63,730 nt of DNA from positions 1 through 63,730 of the forward strand of contig VFFS01000051.1 in the NCBI GenBank assembly GCA_009392815.1. The letters run 5' to 3'. Numbering within the stretch: the stretch's first letter is position 1; each line of letters opens with the position of its first letter. Position numbers and translations under genes: made by a program. Origin of the DNA: SAR202 cluster bacterium (GTDB lineage: Bacteria > Chloroflexota > Dehalococcoidia > Lucifugimonadales > UBA826). The notes under the pieces were generated by a model. That model was not told the DNA's origin, did no database searches, and saw only the letters and a program-made list of their open reading frames with translations. Below are positions 54,793 to 63,730 of the stretch, piece after piece.

Positions 54793-54834
54793 CAGATCCC
54801 CAATAGTTGCCTATTTGATATAGACTCTGTCTGG

Positions 54835-55338
54835 ATGGAAAAAGAAAATGTTATCAATATTTTTTTGGATGGGGTCTCAAGTGAGATTCTGAATCTTGGG
54901 TACATAGAGTCCGTTGCGTTGTCGGCCTTACATATCTGTAGCGTTGCAGGAGTGGAAGCCAGCATAGTCTTAGCAGACGATGATACTCTCCGCGGTCTGA
55001 ACCGTGATTATCGAGGGATTGACGAAACCACAGATGTCCTCTCTTTTTCGAATGATCACGAAGGGGAATATTACGGTGACCCGGCTGATCTTAATGATCG
55101 ATTTACTGGAGACAGCTTTGTGTTACCGGAGACTGTCACGGATCAATTGGGTGAAGTTGTAATATCTCTTCCTCAAATAGAGAGGCAAGCGAATGGACTT
55201 CTTATTGATGAACTAGGGCATATTGTTGCTCATGGTTTCTTGCACCTGCTAGGGTACGACCATGAAAAACACGAAGAAAAAGCTGTAATGCAACGCTTGG
55301 AGTCCGATATTTTGGAGAGGGCAGAAAATATTGTCTGA
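54835..55338 (+). CDS. ybeY: Endoribonuclease YbeY
   Basis: A 167-aa metal-dependent RNase for 16S rRNA 3'-end maturation and ribosome quality control. The zinc motif H-x3-H-x5-H is intact in HGFLHLLGYDH (about 132-142), and LNRDYRGIDETTDVLSF is the conserved upstream segment. There is a modest insertion around 80-95. Its 3' end overlaps the dnaX start by eight bases, implying coupled translation. Confidence 0.93.
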   Translation: MEKENVINIFLDGVSSEILNLGYIESVALSALHICSVAGVEASIVLADDDTLRGLNRDYRGIDETTDVLSFSNDHEGEYYGDPADLNDRFTGDSFVLPETVTDQLGEVVISLPQIERQANGLLIDELGHIVAHGFLHLLGYDHEKHEEKAVMQRLESDILERAENIV

Positions 55339-56980
55339 GGTTCTATATAGGAAGTGGAGACCGGGCAGGTTAGCCGATTTAGTCGGACAAGACCATATTG
55401 CCCAAACTCTGAGGCAGGCAGTGATAAGCGACCGATTATCTCATGCTTACTTGTTTTGCGGGCCACGTGGGACGGGAAAAACAAGCACTGCCAGAGTATT
55501 AGCCAAAGCTTTAAATTGTTTAGATCCTACTGAGGGAGATCCCGATAATATTTGTGATTTGTGCATGTCCGTTAACGAGGGTAGATCTCTAGATCTTATT
55601 GAAATAGATGGGGCAAGTAACAGGCGAATTGCTGACATAAGGGACCTTACTGAAAAGATTCATTACAGTCCCTCAGAGTCTAAATTCAAAGTTTATATCA
55701 TTGACGAAGTGCATATGCTGACCCAAGAGGCTTTTAATGCGCTTCTAAAGACATTGGAGGAGCCTCCACCTCACGCTGTATTGATACTTGCAACGACAGA
55801 TGTACAGAAGGTTCCACTGACAATCATATCGAGATGTCAGAGGTTCGACTTTAGGAGGGTATCAGTACAAGATATTCATGAAAAACTGCAGATAATTTGC
55901 GAGTCTGAAGATGTTGATGTGGACTCTGAAGCATTGAGACTCATTGCTCGTAAAGCTACTGGTAGTTTGAGAGACGCGGAGAACCTCCTGGAACAGGCTT
56001 TAGTTTCGTTTGAGTCCCCTATTACGAAGGAGCATTTATGGGGTCTATTGAATATATCCGATAACACTTTGCCGGTGGAATTATTTGAGAGAATCTCACA
56101 GAGAGATTTGAAGGGAGCTTACTCCGTTTTAAACCAAATAATTTCTGATGGAAGTGATGCTAGACATATCCACACAAACTTGTTGGAATTAGTTAGTTAT
56201 TTGCTGCAAAAGAAGTCAGGAGCATCACCCGATGACGAATATGGAGAAGCACTGTCTAGAAGGCTCGAGAAGGTTTTAGCCAACATAAGTATCTCTGATT
56301 TAATTGGCTTTGCAGTAATACTCGGCAAGGTAGATTTCCAAAATTCCCTAAATTCCTATCTCCCATTGGAACTTGCTTTGGCGGAAGCAATAGAGGGTGC
56401 GTATACGGAGGCTCCTACTACTGTTGAATCCAAACCAGTGGCTATACCGAAATTACAAAGTGCGCCTCAACAAGTTAAGGCTTCCAATATGACAAAACCT
56501 GTTGATAAAAAATCAACGAGTTCTGTTGTTAAACCGGCTGGGCCCACAAATGGAAATGCTCCCCCAAAGCCAAAAGTAGATACAAAAACGGATACATCTG
56601 TATCTGGGCAGAATAATGAAATTGATACAAAATGGAACGAATTGCTGCGCGAACTCAGACAAGTGGGAAACAGATTTAATATCGCTGCTTTACTGAGAGG
56701 TAGCTATGAACGTAAGATCATTGATAATTCATTGGCATTTGTATTCCAGCATTCATCTCACGCCGAAAGACTGCAAGGTGAGCTCGAAGATCCACTAGTG
56801 CGGAGTCAGATTATGGATGCGGCTCTTAAAATATTAGGTACAAGGTATGAAATAGAGATAATTCAACCAGATAATGGTAGTTCTAATTCTGGGCGCCCTG
56901 CTTCGCAAACAAGCCATTTGGTTAGGGCAGCTCAGTCATTAGGGGCTACAATAATTGAGGAAAGGAATAAACAATCATGA
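55331..56980 (+). CDS. dnaX: DNA polymerase III subunit gamma/tau
   Basis: A 549-aa clamp-loader ATPase. Walker A GPRGTGKTS is at 44-52, a zinc module shows three clear cysteines (C63, C75, C78; the usual fourth is not obvious), and the sensor and Walker B region IIDEVHML and lid follow. Domain III runs to about 360, then a low-complexity Pro/Lys/Thr linker (about 365-440) and a C-terminal tau-like domain. It starts at TTG 55331 inside ybeY and overlaps ybaB by four bases. Confidence 0.94.
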   Translation: MSEVLYRKWRPGRLADLVGQDHIAQTLRQAVISDRLSHAYLFCGPRGTGKTSTARVLAKALNCLDPTEGDPDNICDLCMSVNEGRSLDLIEIDGASNRRIADIRDLTEKIHYSPSESKFKVYIIDEVHMLTQEAFNALLKTLEEPPPHAVLILATTDVQKVPLTIISRCQRFDFRRVSVQDIHEKLQIICESEDVDVDSEALRLIARKATGSLRDAENLLEQALVSFESPITKEHLWGLLNISDNTLPVELFERISQRDLKGAYSVLNQIISDGSDARHIHTNLLELVSYLLQKKSGASPDDEYGEALSRRLEKVLANISISDLIGFAVILGKVDFQNSLNSYLPLELALAEAIEGAYTEAPTTVESKPVAIPKLQSAPQQVKASNMTKPVDKKSTSSVVKPAGPTNGNAPPKPKVDTKTDTSVSGQNNEIDTKWNELLRELRQVGNRFNIAALLRGSYERKIIDNSLAFVFQHSSHAERLQGELEDPLVRSQIMDAALKILGTRYEIEIIQPDNGSSNSGRPASQTSHLVRAAQSLGATIIEERNKQS

Positions 56981-57285
56981 TGAATAAAAATATGATGCGA
57001 CAGGCCCAACAACTCCAAAAACAGATGGCTAAGTTGCAGGAAGAAATAGAAAACTCCAAAGTAGAGAATTCTGTAGGCGGTGGTGTCGTTAAAGTTGTTG
57101 TTACAGGAAAGATGGTCGTCGAGTCGATCGAGATAGATCCAGAGGTTGTTGACTCGGAAGATGTTGAGATGCTTCAAGACCTGGTACAAAGTGCAGTTAA
57201 TGGAGCAATTGAAAAAGCCCAGGAATTGGCTTCCACTAAGATGGGAGCGTTGACAGGTGGGTTGAATATTCCAGGACTAACCTAA
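56977..57285 (+). CDS. YbaB/EbfC nucleoid-associated protein
   Basis: A 102-aa DNA-binding protein of the YbaB/EbfC family. A Met/Gln-rich N-terminal helix (MRQAQQLQKQMAKLQEEIE) is followed by the VVVTGKMVVESIEIDPE sheet. It starts in ATGA overlap with dnaX and precedes recR, the order dnaX-ybaB-recR found in many bacteria. Confidence 0.93.
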   Translation: MMNKNMMRQAQQLQKQMAKLQEEIENSKVENSVGGGVVKVVVTGKMVVESIEIDPEVVDSEDVEMLQDLVQSAVNGAIEKAQELASTKMGALTGGLNIPGLT

Positions 57286-57320
57286 TATTTAATTGACTTT
57301 CAGATACAGGATTTTGACAG

Positions 57321-57932
57321 ATGGTTGGTGATTCTAGAGGAGCTACCCCGCCTGTACAGCGTTTGATAGATGAATTTAATCGTCTGCCAGGTATAGGTCC
57401 TAAATCTGCCCAAAGACTAACTTATCACTTGATTCGTATGCCTGTAGAACAAGCGGAATCACTGGCATCTGCGATTACTTCAATGAAGAATCAAATAATT
57501 CTTTGTTCGGTATGTTTCAACATAACAGACACGGATCCCTGTGATATTTGTCTAAATAATTCACGGGAACGATCGAAACTTTGTGTGGTAGAACAGCCCC
57601 TAGATGTTGTGGCTTTAGAAAGAACATCCAGTTTTGATGGGCTATACCACGTGCTTCATGGCTCTATATCCCCCATCAATGGTATCGGGCCAGAAGACCT
57701 AAAGATTAGGGAATTACTTGAGAGAATGCGAACAGAAAGTTTTGATGAGATTATCCTAGCCATGAATCCTAATTTGGAAGGGGAGGCAACTTCCATGTAC
57801 ATCAATCGGCTAATAGGCGATCTAGGTGCTCGAATAACTCGACCGGCTAGGGGCTTACCAGTAGGTGGAGATTTAGAATATGCTGATGATGCCACCTTAG
57901 GAAGGGCGCTGGAAGGTAGACAAGATTTCTGA
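57321..57932 (+). CDS. recR: Recombination protein RecR
   Basis: A 203-aa RecFOR-pathway protein. LPGIGPKSAQRLTYHLI is the N-terminal HhH, CSVCFNITDTDPCDIC (about 59-74) is the C4 zinc finger, and the Toprim domain begins at LCVVEQPLDVVALE. RecR with RecO loads RecA on gapped DNA. recO follows 75 bp later. Confidence 0.95.
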   Translation: MVGDSRGATPPVQRLIDEFNRLPGIGPKSAQRLTYHLIRMPVEQAESLASAITSMKNQIILCSVCFNITDTDPCDICLNNSRERSKLCVVEQPLDVVALERTSSFDGLYHVLHGSISPINGIGPEDLKIRELLERMRTESFDEIILAMNPNLEGEATSMYINRLIGDLGARITRPARGLPVGGDLEYADDATLGRALEGRQDF

Positions 57933-58007
57933 GTATTGTCCGGATTTGAGTGAACGACCTTTGAGGCTGACGTATTTTGTATTTACGAATTATGTGATTC
58001 CGGTTGG

Positions 58008-58805
58008 ATGATGACAAGAGGAAGAAATTATCAGACAGAAGCCATCGTCCTGAAGTATAGGCCAATAGGTGAGTCTGATCGTCTTATAACTTTTTTCAGC
58101 TCTACATTGGGAAGAATTACAGGTATTGCGAGAGGAGTCAGGCGACCAGGTAGTCGTCTTGGCGGATCCCTAGAGCCTTTGAATATAGTTCAAGTATCAC
58201 TTGCTAGGGGTCGCTTGTTTGAAACAGTTTCAGAAACTTCAGTCATAAAAGATTTCGACGGCATTAAATCGGATCTAAATAAGGTCGCGCTTGCTTTATA
58301 TGTAGCGGAATTGACGGATTCTTTCGCTGATGATTGGTCTTCCAATCAAAAATTGTATGATCTAGTTGGGCGAACCCTTGCAGACTTTAACAAGAATGAG
58401 TATCCGTTATATTTGATTCATTTTTTTGAACTGAAACTTCTAAAATTTGTTGGATATGACCCAGAGTTCTGGGAGTGTGTTGAATGTAGAGAAAAATTAC
58501 TTCCAGATAAATATCCTTTTGCTCCAGATATGGGAGGAGTACTATGCTCCAAATGCCAACTTAATTTTGATTATTTCCCGTTGCATATTTCGTTAGGGGC
58601 CATGAAAATTCTCAGGTATTTACAGCGGCAGAAGGATAATGAGTCAATATCATCTGGTGTAACTCTGCCTCAGCTAGATTTGAAAGAGGTTTCTGAGATC
58701 CTAAGAAACTATTTGAGATTCGTCGCTGAACGCCAGTTAAAGTCGACTGCGTTTTTGGATTTGGTGACCGAAATGCCCTTTGGAGACACCTCTAAATTCA
58801 CGTAG
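58008..58805 (+). CDS. recO: DNA repair protein RecO
   Basis: A 265-aa protein with an N-terminal OB fold (TEAIVLKYRPIGESDRLITFFS at about 6-27 is diagnostic), a helical middle, and a C4 zinc site formed by CVEC (about 155-158) and CSKC (about 182-185). It acts with RecR and RecA in gap repair and annealing. The pentapeptide gene follows directly. Confidence 0.93.
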   Translation: MMTRGRNYQTEAIVLKYRPIGESDRLITFFSSTLGRITGIARGVRRPGSRLGGSLEPLNIVQVSLARGRLFETVSETSVIKDFDGIKSDLNKVALALYVAELTDSFADDWSSNQKLYDLVGRTLADFNKNEYPLYLIHFFELKLLKFVGYDPEFWECVECREKLLPDKYPFAPDMGGVLCSKCQLNFDYFPLHISLGAMKILRYLQRQKDNESISSGVTLPQLDLKEVSEILRNYLRFVAERQLKSTAFLDLVTEMPFGDTSKFT

Positions 58806-58862
58806 GTGCGCTTCGCCTGGAAAGAACTATTAATTAATGTTCATCAGTCTAGGAGATTAGAA

Positions 58863-59558
58863 ATGGAAGGAATGACGAAGGAACAGATAACTGATAAGTT
58901 TCTGTCTGGGGCTGACTTGAGCGGGGTTAACTTAAGCGGATTTGATTTGAAAGGTATTGATTTATATCCAGGAACGGATAGATTGCCTGCTCAGCTCTCT
59001 GGCGCGAACCTAGACCGATCAGATCTTAGAGGCTCTCGATTAAGGGGTATTCAGCTAACAGATGCCAGCCTCAACGCCACTAATTTAGAAGATTCTAATT
59101 TGTTCGGGGCCGATCTCAAAGGGGCTTCCTTTATTGAGGCTAACCTCAGGGGATGTAACTTAATTGAGAGTCACTGTAACAGCGTCAATATGACTGGGGC
59201 GAATCTCAGTGGAACCAATTTTAGAAGATCAGACTTGCAAGATTCTTCTTTTGTTGGTGCAATTTTTGCCTACTCTAGGCTAATGGGGTCCAATCTAGAT
59301 AATTCAGATTTAACATCGGCAAATTTGAGATATGCCAATTTGCAGTATGCGTCTCTTGTGGGTTGTACACTGAGAAATGCTGATTTTAGTCAGGCTGACC
59401 TTAGTTTTGTAGATTTAACGGGTGCTGACTTGTCAGGAACTTCTTTAAGGGGAGCGATTATGGTTGGTGCAGATTTCAAACGAACGACTTTGAATAATGT
59501 AGATTTTGAAGGATCGGATATGACTGAAGCAAAATTTGATTCCGATAGTTTTGACTAG
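58863..59558 (+). CDS. Pentapeptide repeat protein
   Basis: A 231-aa protein built almost entirely of A(D/N)Lxx pentapeptides (from about residue 17 to the end), predicted to fold as a right-handed quadrilateral beta helix. It lacks extra domains. Some family members mimic DNA and protect gyrase; most have no known role. The frame is open from GTG 58806, touching the recO stop, but AGGAG before ATG 58863 gives the better start. Confidence 0.85.
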   Translation: MEGMTKEQITDKFLSGADLSGVNLSGFDLKGIDLYPGTDRLPAQLSGANLDRSDLRGSRLRGIQLTDASLNATNLEDSNLFGADLKGASFIEANLRGCNLIESHCNSVNMTGANLSGTNFRRSDLQDSSFVGAIFAYSRLMGSNLDNSDLTSANLRYANLQYASLVGCTLRNADFSQADLSFVDLTGADLSGTSLRGAIMVGADFKRTTLNNVDFEGSDMTEAKFDSDSFD

Positions 59559-59652
59559 ATTATATTGCTACCGCCTCTAGTCAATAGCAAAACCATCTTT
59601 GCGAGACATACGCAGTAATTTCACGATATTTCTACCCACATTCAAAGATTTA

Positions 59653-60579
59653 TCAGGGCGTTGCAAATAGGTTTTCAGGAGAAATGTATTCTGGAATTAT
59701 ATTTTGATCCACGTTGAATTTAATGAAAGTATCCAGACCGTTTCGCTCTTTCTCAAAATCATAAGATACGGGGTCCCCATCGATTATTTTTGACAGGTTC
59801 AATTGAGTTTTATCCCTAGCACTGGGATTTTGTGTGGACCTTAACTCTTTAAGATATAGATCTTTTGCGCTCGTAAAAATATTAAATATCTCATTTTTCA
59901 GATGGGGATTTTCCTGCAGAATTTGATCTTTAACCACTAGCAAGTGGCTGACTGGATATATATTGGTTTTCGCAAACCATTTACTGTCTAGTTCATGAGA
60001 ATTTGAAAATAGAGGCGATACCTCATCAGATGATATTGGCCCAGCCCCTATGACAGCATCGACTTCCCCAGAGGTTAGCATTTCTAACAAGTCATTTTTA
60101 TTTGACGAAATAACGTTGTCTGGGGCGGTGTATTCCTCTACGTGCTCATCTCCAGATAGAACCCACGTTACCGAATCGAGATCCAGGCCATATTCTGTTT
60201 GTAACAATGCTCTGGTCCAAACGCCTGGGGTAAGGGTGTAACTTCGTACGCCAACCTTTCTTCCTGAGAGGTCAGTAGGTTCTGAAATGTTGGCCGATTT
60301 TCTGCATACTATTGCATCGTGATAAAAACTTCGAGTGAGAAAAATAGGCAGTGCAGTGAATTGTTTCTCATGATACCTGGCACATATATAGGTTGATAAG
60401 GCCATTTCAGCGACATCGAATTCAAGACCCCTAACCATCCTACGAAAAATCATAGGGACAGGTGAGACTTCTATGTGGTTAAAAGAAAAATGTTCGGAAG
60501 TTATTGTGTTGTCCTTCAAGGTATCGGTATATCCGTAATTGCCGACGGCTGTGTCTAAGGTCAAGTTGCTCAATTTCAA
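59653..60579 (-). CDS. Substrate-binding-protein-like protein (4,5-dihydroxyphthalate decarboxylase-like)
   Basis: A 308-aa periplasmic-binding-fold protein without a signal peptide. VSPVPMIFRRMVRGLEFDVAEM and DLSGRKVGVRSYTLTPGVW match the NMT1/SsuA-like group that includes 4,5-dihydroxyphthalate decarboxylase, an enzyme using this fold. Lack of a secretion signal and of ABC permease genes nearby argues for an enzyme or cytoplasmic binder. It is followed upstream by a same-strand SDR and hydrolase, which look like a small catabolic cluster. Confidence 0.78.
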   Translation of the reverse strand: MKLSNLTLDTAVGNYGYTDTLKDNTITSEHFSFNHIEVSPVPMIFRRMVRGLEFDVAEMALSTYICARYHEKQFTALPIFLTRSFYHDAIVCRKSANISEPTDLSGRKVGVRSYTLTPGVWTRALLQTEYGLDLDSVTWVLSGDEHVEEYTAPDNVISSNKNDLLEMLTSGEVDAVIGAGPISSDEVSPLFSNSHELDSKWFAKTNIYPVSHLLVVKDQILQENPHLKNEIFNIFTSAKDLYLKELRSTQNPSARDKTQLNLSKIIDGDPVSYDFEKERNGLDTFIKFNVDQNIIPEYISPENLFATP

Positions 60580-60619
60580 TCCTTTTCATGGTTTTAGGTT
60601 TTACGTTTTTATCGAGGAC

Positions 60620-61402
60620 TTAGCTCATTATCATTCCGCCATCTACGTTAAATGCTTGGCCTGTGATATTTCGTGAACCAGGTCCAGCAAGGAAAACAGC
60701 CAGTGCGGAAACATCGTCAGCGTCATTAGCTCTTCCGATAGGAATTTCATCAATCATTGCATTCTTTAATTCGTCGCTTGAGCTCCCTGAATCATCGGAC
60801 CTTCCTGAAAGTATGTTAGATAACATATTAGTTTGTACGATACCCGGGCAGACCGCATTAACGTTAATGTTATGGGGAGCCAGAACACTCGATGCAATAT
60901 ATGTCATTGCTATAACAGCTCCCTTGCTGGCAGCATAAGCCGCGTTGGAAGTTCGGCGATATCCACGGCCGGCTATTGATGCAGTATTTACTATTCGCCC
61001 TCCTTGTCCTCTGTTTACCATAGATTGAGCTGTTTTCTGCATACAGAAAAAAGCCCCTTTCGAATTAACTCTGTGTATTTGGTCCCAATGATCTTCCTCG
61101 ATGTCGAGAAAGTCTATGTGACGAGTCAATCCTGCATTGTTAAATAAAATGTCTATACCACTGAATTCCGATACTGCTTTTTCAACCATAAGGTCTATTT
61201 CATTCAAATTGCCAACGTCTAGTTTGACTGATATAACATCTCTTTCTTTAGCTCGTATTTCTTCACATGTGGCTTCCAACGACTCCTTATTGATGTCCGC
61301 AAGCACTAGATTTGCACCACCGTTTGCGAAGCGATTTGCGGCAGATTTACCTATACCGCTACCAGCTCCTGTTATTAGTACTGTTTTATCTTCAAAATCC
61401 AT
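60620..61402 (-). CDS. SDR family NAD(P) oxidoreductase
   Basis: A 260-aa classical short-chain dehydrogenase. TGAGSGIGKS (11-20) is the cofactor loop, NNAG is at about 88-91, the catalytic Ser lies in VNTASIAGRG, and the Tyr-Lys pair is in YAASKG. The C-terminal IPIGRANDADDVSALAVFLAG and NVDGGM end are typical. The best-known relatives are 3-oxoacyl-ACP reductases and alcohol dehydrogenases; the substrate is unknown. It sits between a hydrolase and a binding-protein-like gene. Confidence 0.9.
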   Translation of the reverse strand: MDFEDKTVLITGAGSGIGKSAANRFANGGANLVLADINKESLEATCEEIRAKERDVISVKLDVGNLNEIDLMVEKAVSEFSGIDILFNNAGLTRHIDFLDIEEDHWDQIHRVNSKGAFFCMQKTAQSMVNRGQGGRIVNTASIAGRGYRRTSNAAYAASKGAVIAMTYIASSVLAPHNINVNAVCPGIVQTNMLSNILSGRSDDSGSSSDELKNAMIDEIPIGRANDADDVSALAVFLAGPGSRNITGQAFNVDGGMIMS

Positions 61403-61458
61403 TTTTGTGAGCTCCCTGTGTTATATCAAACTGTGTCTTTTCTGATGGGCAAATCGGT

Positions 61459-62286
61459 CTATATAAAATCTTTAATAGCGTCAATGAACGCTTCTGGTTG
61501 GTCAACCATTACGACATGCCCCGCTTTTTCCACGTCTGTCGAAGTCACATCTTTGCCTTTCTCTTTCATTTTGGATAAAACCTCGTCGCTCACAAGACCA
61601 CTTTCAGCCCCTCTTATTTCATAGATGGGACATTCGATTGCCTCAATAGCATTCCAGTAAGCTGCAATGAGGGAGTCACTGGTCATATCTGGGAGTGGAT
61701 TTTCAAAGCCTTCTAGATCGGCCTTCCAAGTCCATTTTCCAGAGTCTGTTGGTTTGATTCGTGACTTTGTTTCTTCGAGTAAACGATCATCTGAAGCGAA
61801 TGGATTCCCCGACCTAAGCCATGTAAACACTTCATCAACGCTGTCGAAAGACATAGGTGTAGGGGGACTGGGAGGAGCATTGAGCCTTTCTGTGGAGGGT
61901 TCAGGCGCTATATCAACCATTACTATTTTGCTCACTAGATTGGGATTTGCGTGAGTATAGAGTATGGAATGCCATCCCCCCATTGAACATCCTACCAACG
62001 TTAAATTGGTTATGTTCTTTTGATGTATGAATTCGCCTAAGTCCTTAACGAATTTATGACGATCATATCCGTCTGAAGCCCATTCGCTGTTGCCATGACC
62101 TCGCTGATCTATTGCGAAAATGTGATACTGATCAGATGCGTATTCAGCAAATTCCCTCCAAGAGGCAGCGCTGTTAGTATGACTATGAAGACAAATCAAA
62201 GTGGGATCAGCTGGATCTCCCCATTCGTAATACGCCAAATTTAATCCGTTTATAAAGGCGGATTGTTGTAATGGCATTTGTGACAT
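61459..62286 (-). CDS. Alpha/beta-fold hydrolase
   Basis: A 275-aa soluble serine hydrolase. The nucleophile elbow is GCSMGGW (about 98-104), an oxyanion region HSHTNSAASW appears near 34-43, and the catalytic His is in KAGHVVMVDQPEAF near the C-terminus. The lid region is Pro-rich (about 130-150). No substrate is evident. It is the first gene of the leftward cluster hydrolase-SDR-binding protein, and diverges from the propeller protein. Confidence 0.9.
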   Translation of the reverse strand: MSQMPLQQSAFINGLNLAYYEWGDPADPTLICLHSHTNSAASWREFAEYASDQYHIFAIDQRGHGNSEWASDGYDRHKFVKDLGEFIHQKNITNLTLVGCSMGGWHSILYTHANPNLVSKIVMVDIAPEPSTERLNAPPSPPTPMSFDSVDEVFTWLRSGNPFASDDRLLEETKSRIKPTDSGKWTWKADLEGFENPLPDMTSDSLIAAYWNAIEAIECPIYEIRGAESGLVSDEVLSKMKEKGKDVTSTDVEKAGHVVMVDQPEAFIDAIKDFI

Positions 62287-62505
62287 TTTTGCTCCTTTTA
62301 TCTAAGTGATGTCGTCTGAACTTGTTTCATATCATACAAACATTGGCTACTGAAAGGATATTCTTAGAGGGTGGATTCGTTTCGAATAATTATGTTTAGT
62401 AACTTATATCGTGATTGCAATAGTTACCTTGAGATGATGGGAAATCGGTTATGATGCAGCTACCAAAATTATTTAGCGGGTTTCACATATTGAGAGGAGG
62501 TGTTT

Positions 62506-63198
62506 ATGTCTGTTAGTGAAGTCTCAGTTTTTTTTGACACACAGGTGAGAATGCCTAATGGTCTCCAGTGGTTTGAAAATGAACTGTTTGTTATGGATCA
62601 GCTTACCGATGATGTTTTTGTACTGGATGAGCAAGGCAAAATAAAGAGAGTGATTTCGACCGAGACTGAGAATGGGTCTGGAATTACGTATGGGGGAGGA
62701 TTCCTTTGGACGGCCTGTAATGGTACGGCAAGTGCTCGTCCATTTAGACCTCAAGACGACCACGTTTCTAAAGTGAGGAAAATAAATCCTGAGACTGGTA
62801 GTACCGTTGACTACTTCCCCACACCTGATGGAGGCGGTATACATGGTCTTGAATGGGATGATGGGAATATTTGGTTGACGGCCTTCAATCCAAAAGCATT
62901 AATTCTGGTTGATGGAAGTACTTATGAAGTAATTAATAAATTTCCTTGTGACTTGAACGTGTTGCACGGGTTGGCGTTAGACGGGGAGGGGATATGGTGT
63001 TCAGATAGGGCAGAGAAAATAGTGGTCAAATACGATAAAACTACTGGGGAAGAGATTGATCGGCTGGATCTTCCTCATGATGGCCCGGATCCTCATGGGC
63101 TGAGTATCAAAGATGGTGTTTTATGGTATTCGGATGCGGATTTTCCTGCCGCCGAAGGCATGAGAGGTTACCCTGAAATAGGGGTGATCAACAGATAG
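62506..63198 (+). CDS. Beta-propeller protein, SMP-30/NHL-like
   Basis: A 230-aa protein of repeated four-strand blades with motifs such as MPNGLQWFENELFVMDQ, GIHGLEWDDGNIWLTA and HGLALDGEGIWCSDR. It lacks a signal peptide. The fold resembles SMP-30/gluconolactonase or streptogramin-lyase-like propellers, which bind or open lactones, but the usual metal ligands are not certain. AGGAGG stands six bases before ATG 62506, while an in-frame GTG lies at 62500. Function unknown. Confidence 0.8.
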   Translation: MSVSEVSVFFDTQVRMPNGLQWFENELFVMDQLTDDVFVLDEQGKIKRVISTETENGSGITYGGGFLWTACNGTASARPFRPQDDHVSKVRKINPETGSTVDYFPTPDGGGIHGLEWDDGNIWLTAFNPKALILVDGSTYEVINKFPCDLNVLHGLALDGEGIWCSDRAEKIVVKYDKTTGEEIDRLDLPHDGPDPHGLSIKDGVLWYSDADFPAAEGMRGYPEIGVINR

Positions 63199-63254
63199 GG
63201 TTCGATGTGATTTGTTCCTAGTATATGCAGGGATAAAACCTCTGTTTGATCGAA

Positions 63255-63730
63255 TCAATTTCCCGTCAATGTTAAATAATTGGGGGAGATTGTGGGTGAA
63301 TGTTTGTATTCCCAAACATCTTTGAATGTATAAAAACAAACCACTATGAAAACTGCCAGAGTGATAGAACCTAAATAGGTTGAGTTTGATGCCCCAAATT
63401 CAGCTGCGAGAATTCCGGCTGCAAGGCTTCCAATAGGCATAAATCCCCAGGTCATCATGAATATTCCTGTGGCGCGACCTCGATACTTGTCATCTAGGAT
63501 TCTTTGGACGGTGGCTCCGCCAACCGAAAAGAACGACATCATGCATCCCGACACAATCATCATTAGCCCAAGAGCTATAAAATACCTGTCGTTAAATCCG
63601 AATAGCGCCATAAGGATTCCCATCATGCCTAGGAATCCGAAAAGCACTTTGCCAGGTCTTGCGATGTTTGAAAATGAGGCGAGTATAAAAGTACCTACAA
63701 ATGATCCCACTCCCGCTGCTGATAAGAGCA
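63255..63730 (-). CDS. MFS transporter, cut by the window edge
   Basis: The C-terminal part (at least 158 codons) of a membrane transporter whose 5' end lies beyond 63730; the frame is open to the edge. Five hydrophobic segments are visible, and DDKYRGRATGIFMMTWGFMPIGSLAAG is typical of the MFS_3 group (as in the 40302-41606 gene). Substrate unknown. Confidence 0.8.
   Translation of the reverse strand, partial: LLSAAGVGSFVGTFILASFSNIARPGKVLFGFLGMMGILMALFGFNDRYFIALGLMMIVSGCMMSFFSVGGATVQRILDDKYRGRATGIFMMTWGFMPIGSLAAGILAAEFGASNSTYLGSITLAVFIVVCFYTFKDVWEYKHSPTISPNYLTLTGN

Overview
The window is a dense, mostly operon-structured piece of a bacterial chromosome with moderate to low GC. The gene content points to a marine Chloroflexota, most like the SAR202/Dehalococcoidia side of the phylum. 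Evidence is the mix of luciferase-like flavin monooxygenases, acyl-CoA and glutaryl-CoA dehydrogenases, an orphan xanthine-dehydrogenase-type molybdenum subunit, a TrmI-type tRNA methylase, a DUF951 protein, UPF0182, an inositol-lipid cluster and a Rex/ATP-synthase neighbourhood. No 16S gene is present, so the placement is inference.

Layout. 1-6.4 kb: two probable minus-strand small transcripts, a two-TM membrane protein, an LLM monooxygenase, a PIG-L deacetylase, coaE and a lone molybdopterin subunit. 6.4-13.9 kb: arginine genes argJ-argB-(UPF0182)-argD-argG. 13.9-18.0 kb: acyl-CoA dehydrogenase, MaoC dehydratase, a convergent EndoIII-like glycosylase, pyrF, DUF951 and a bifunctional nuclease. 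18.1-25.1 kb: a complete ATP synthase operon (I/Z-a-c-b-delta-alpha-gamma-beta-epsilon), followed by convergent rex and divergent citrate synthase. 27-31 kb: MidA-like and TrmI methyltransferases, a peroxiredoxin, an aldo/keto reductase and tRNA-Thr(CGT). 31-45 kb: catabolic and transport genes (GDPD, several MFS proteins, EamA, glutaryl-CoA dehydrogenase, LLM monooxygenase, hydrolase, PfkB-like protein, cyclase, 2-hydroxyacid dehydrogenase). 45.4-50.7 kb: inositol phosphate synthase, PimA-like glycosyltransferase, CDP-alcohol phosphotransferase, a thioredoxin-fold oxidoreductase and a peptidase. 52.5-59.6 kb: hflKC, ybeY, dnaX, ybaB, recR, recO and a pentapeptide protein. 59.6-63.7 kb: a binding protein, SDR, hydrolase, propeller protein and an MFS gene cut by the window edge.

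The main discovery is two selenoprotein genes that conventional gene calling breaks. The peroxiredoxin (29482-29940, minus) has an in-frame TGA exactly at the peroxidatic cysteine. The two-domain thioredoxin-fold protein (48485-49159, plus) has an in-frame TGA at the first cysteine of its C-terminal CxxC. Both TGAs are followed by stem-loops at SECIS-like distances, and TGA is an ordinary stop elsewhere in the window. They may form a selenocysteine-based peroxide-reduction pair.

Other points of interest are: Rex-operator-like sites overlapping the ATP synthase promoter and the rex promoter; a structured RNA with a 13-bp closing stem at 870-980, probably transcribed from the minus strand; a 19-bp perfect inverted repeat near coaE; an ATP synthase epsilon gene without its inhibitory C-terminal domain; a histidine-rich insert in ATP synthase subunit a; a PfkB-like protein without its catalytic Asp; and an HflC with an extra C-terminal domain.
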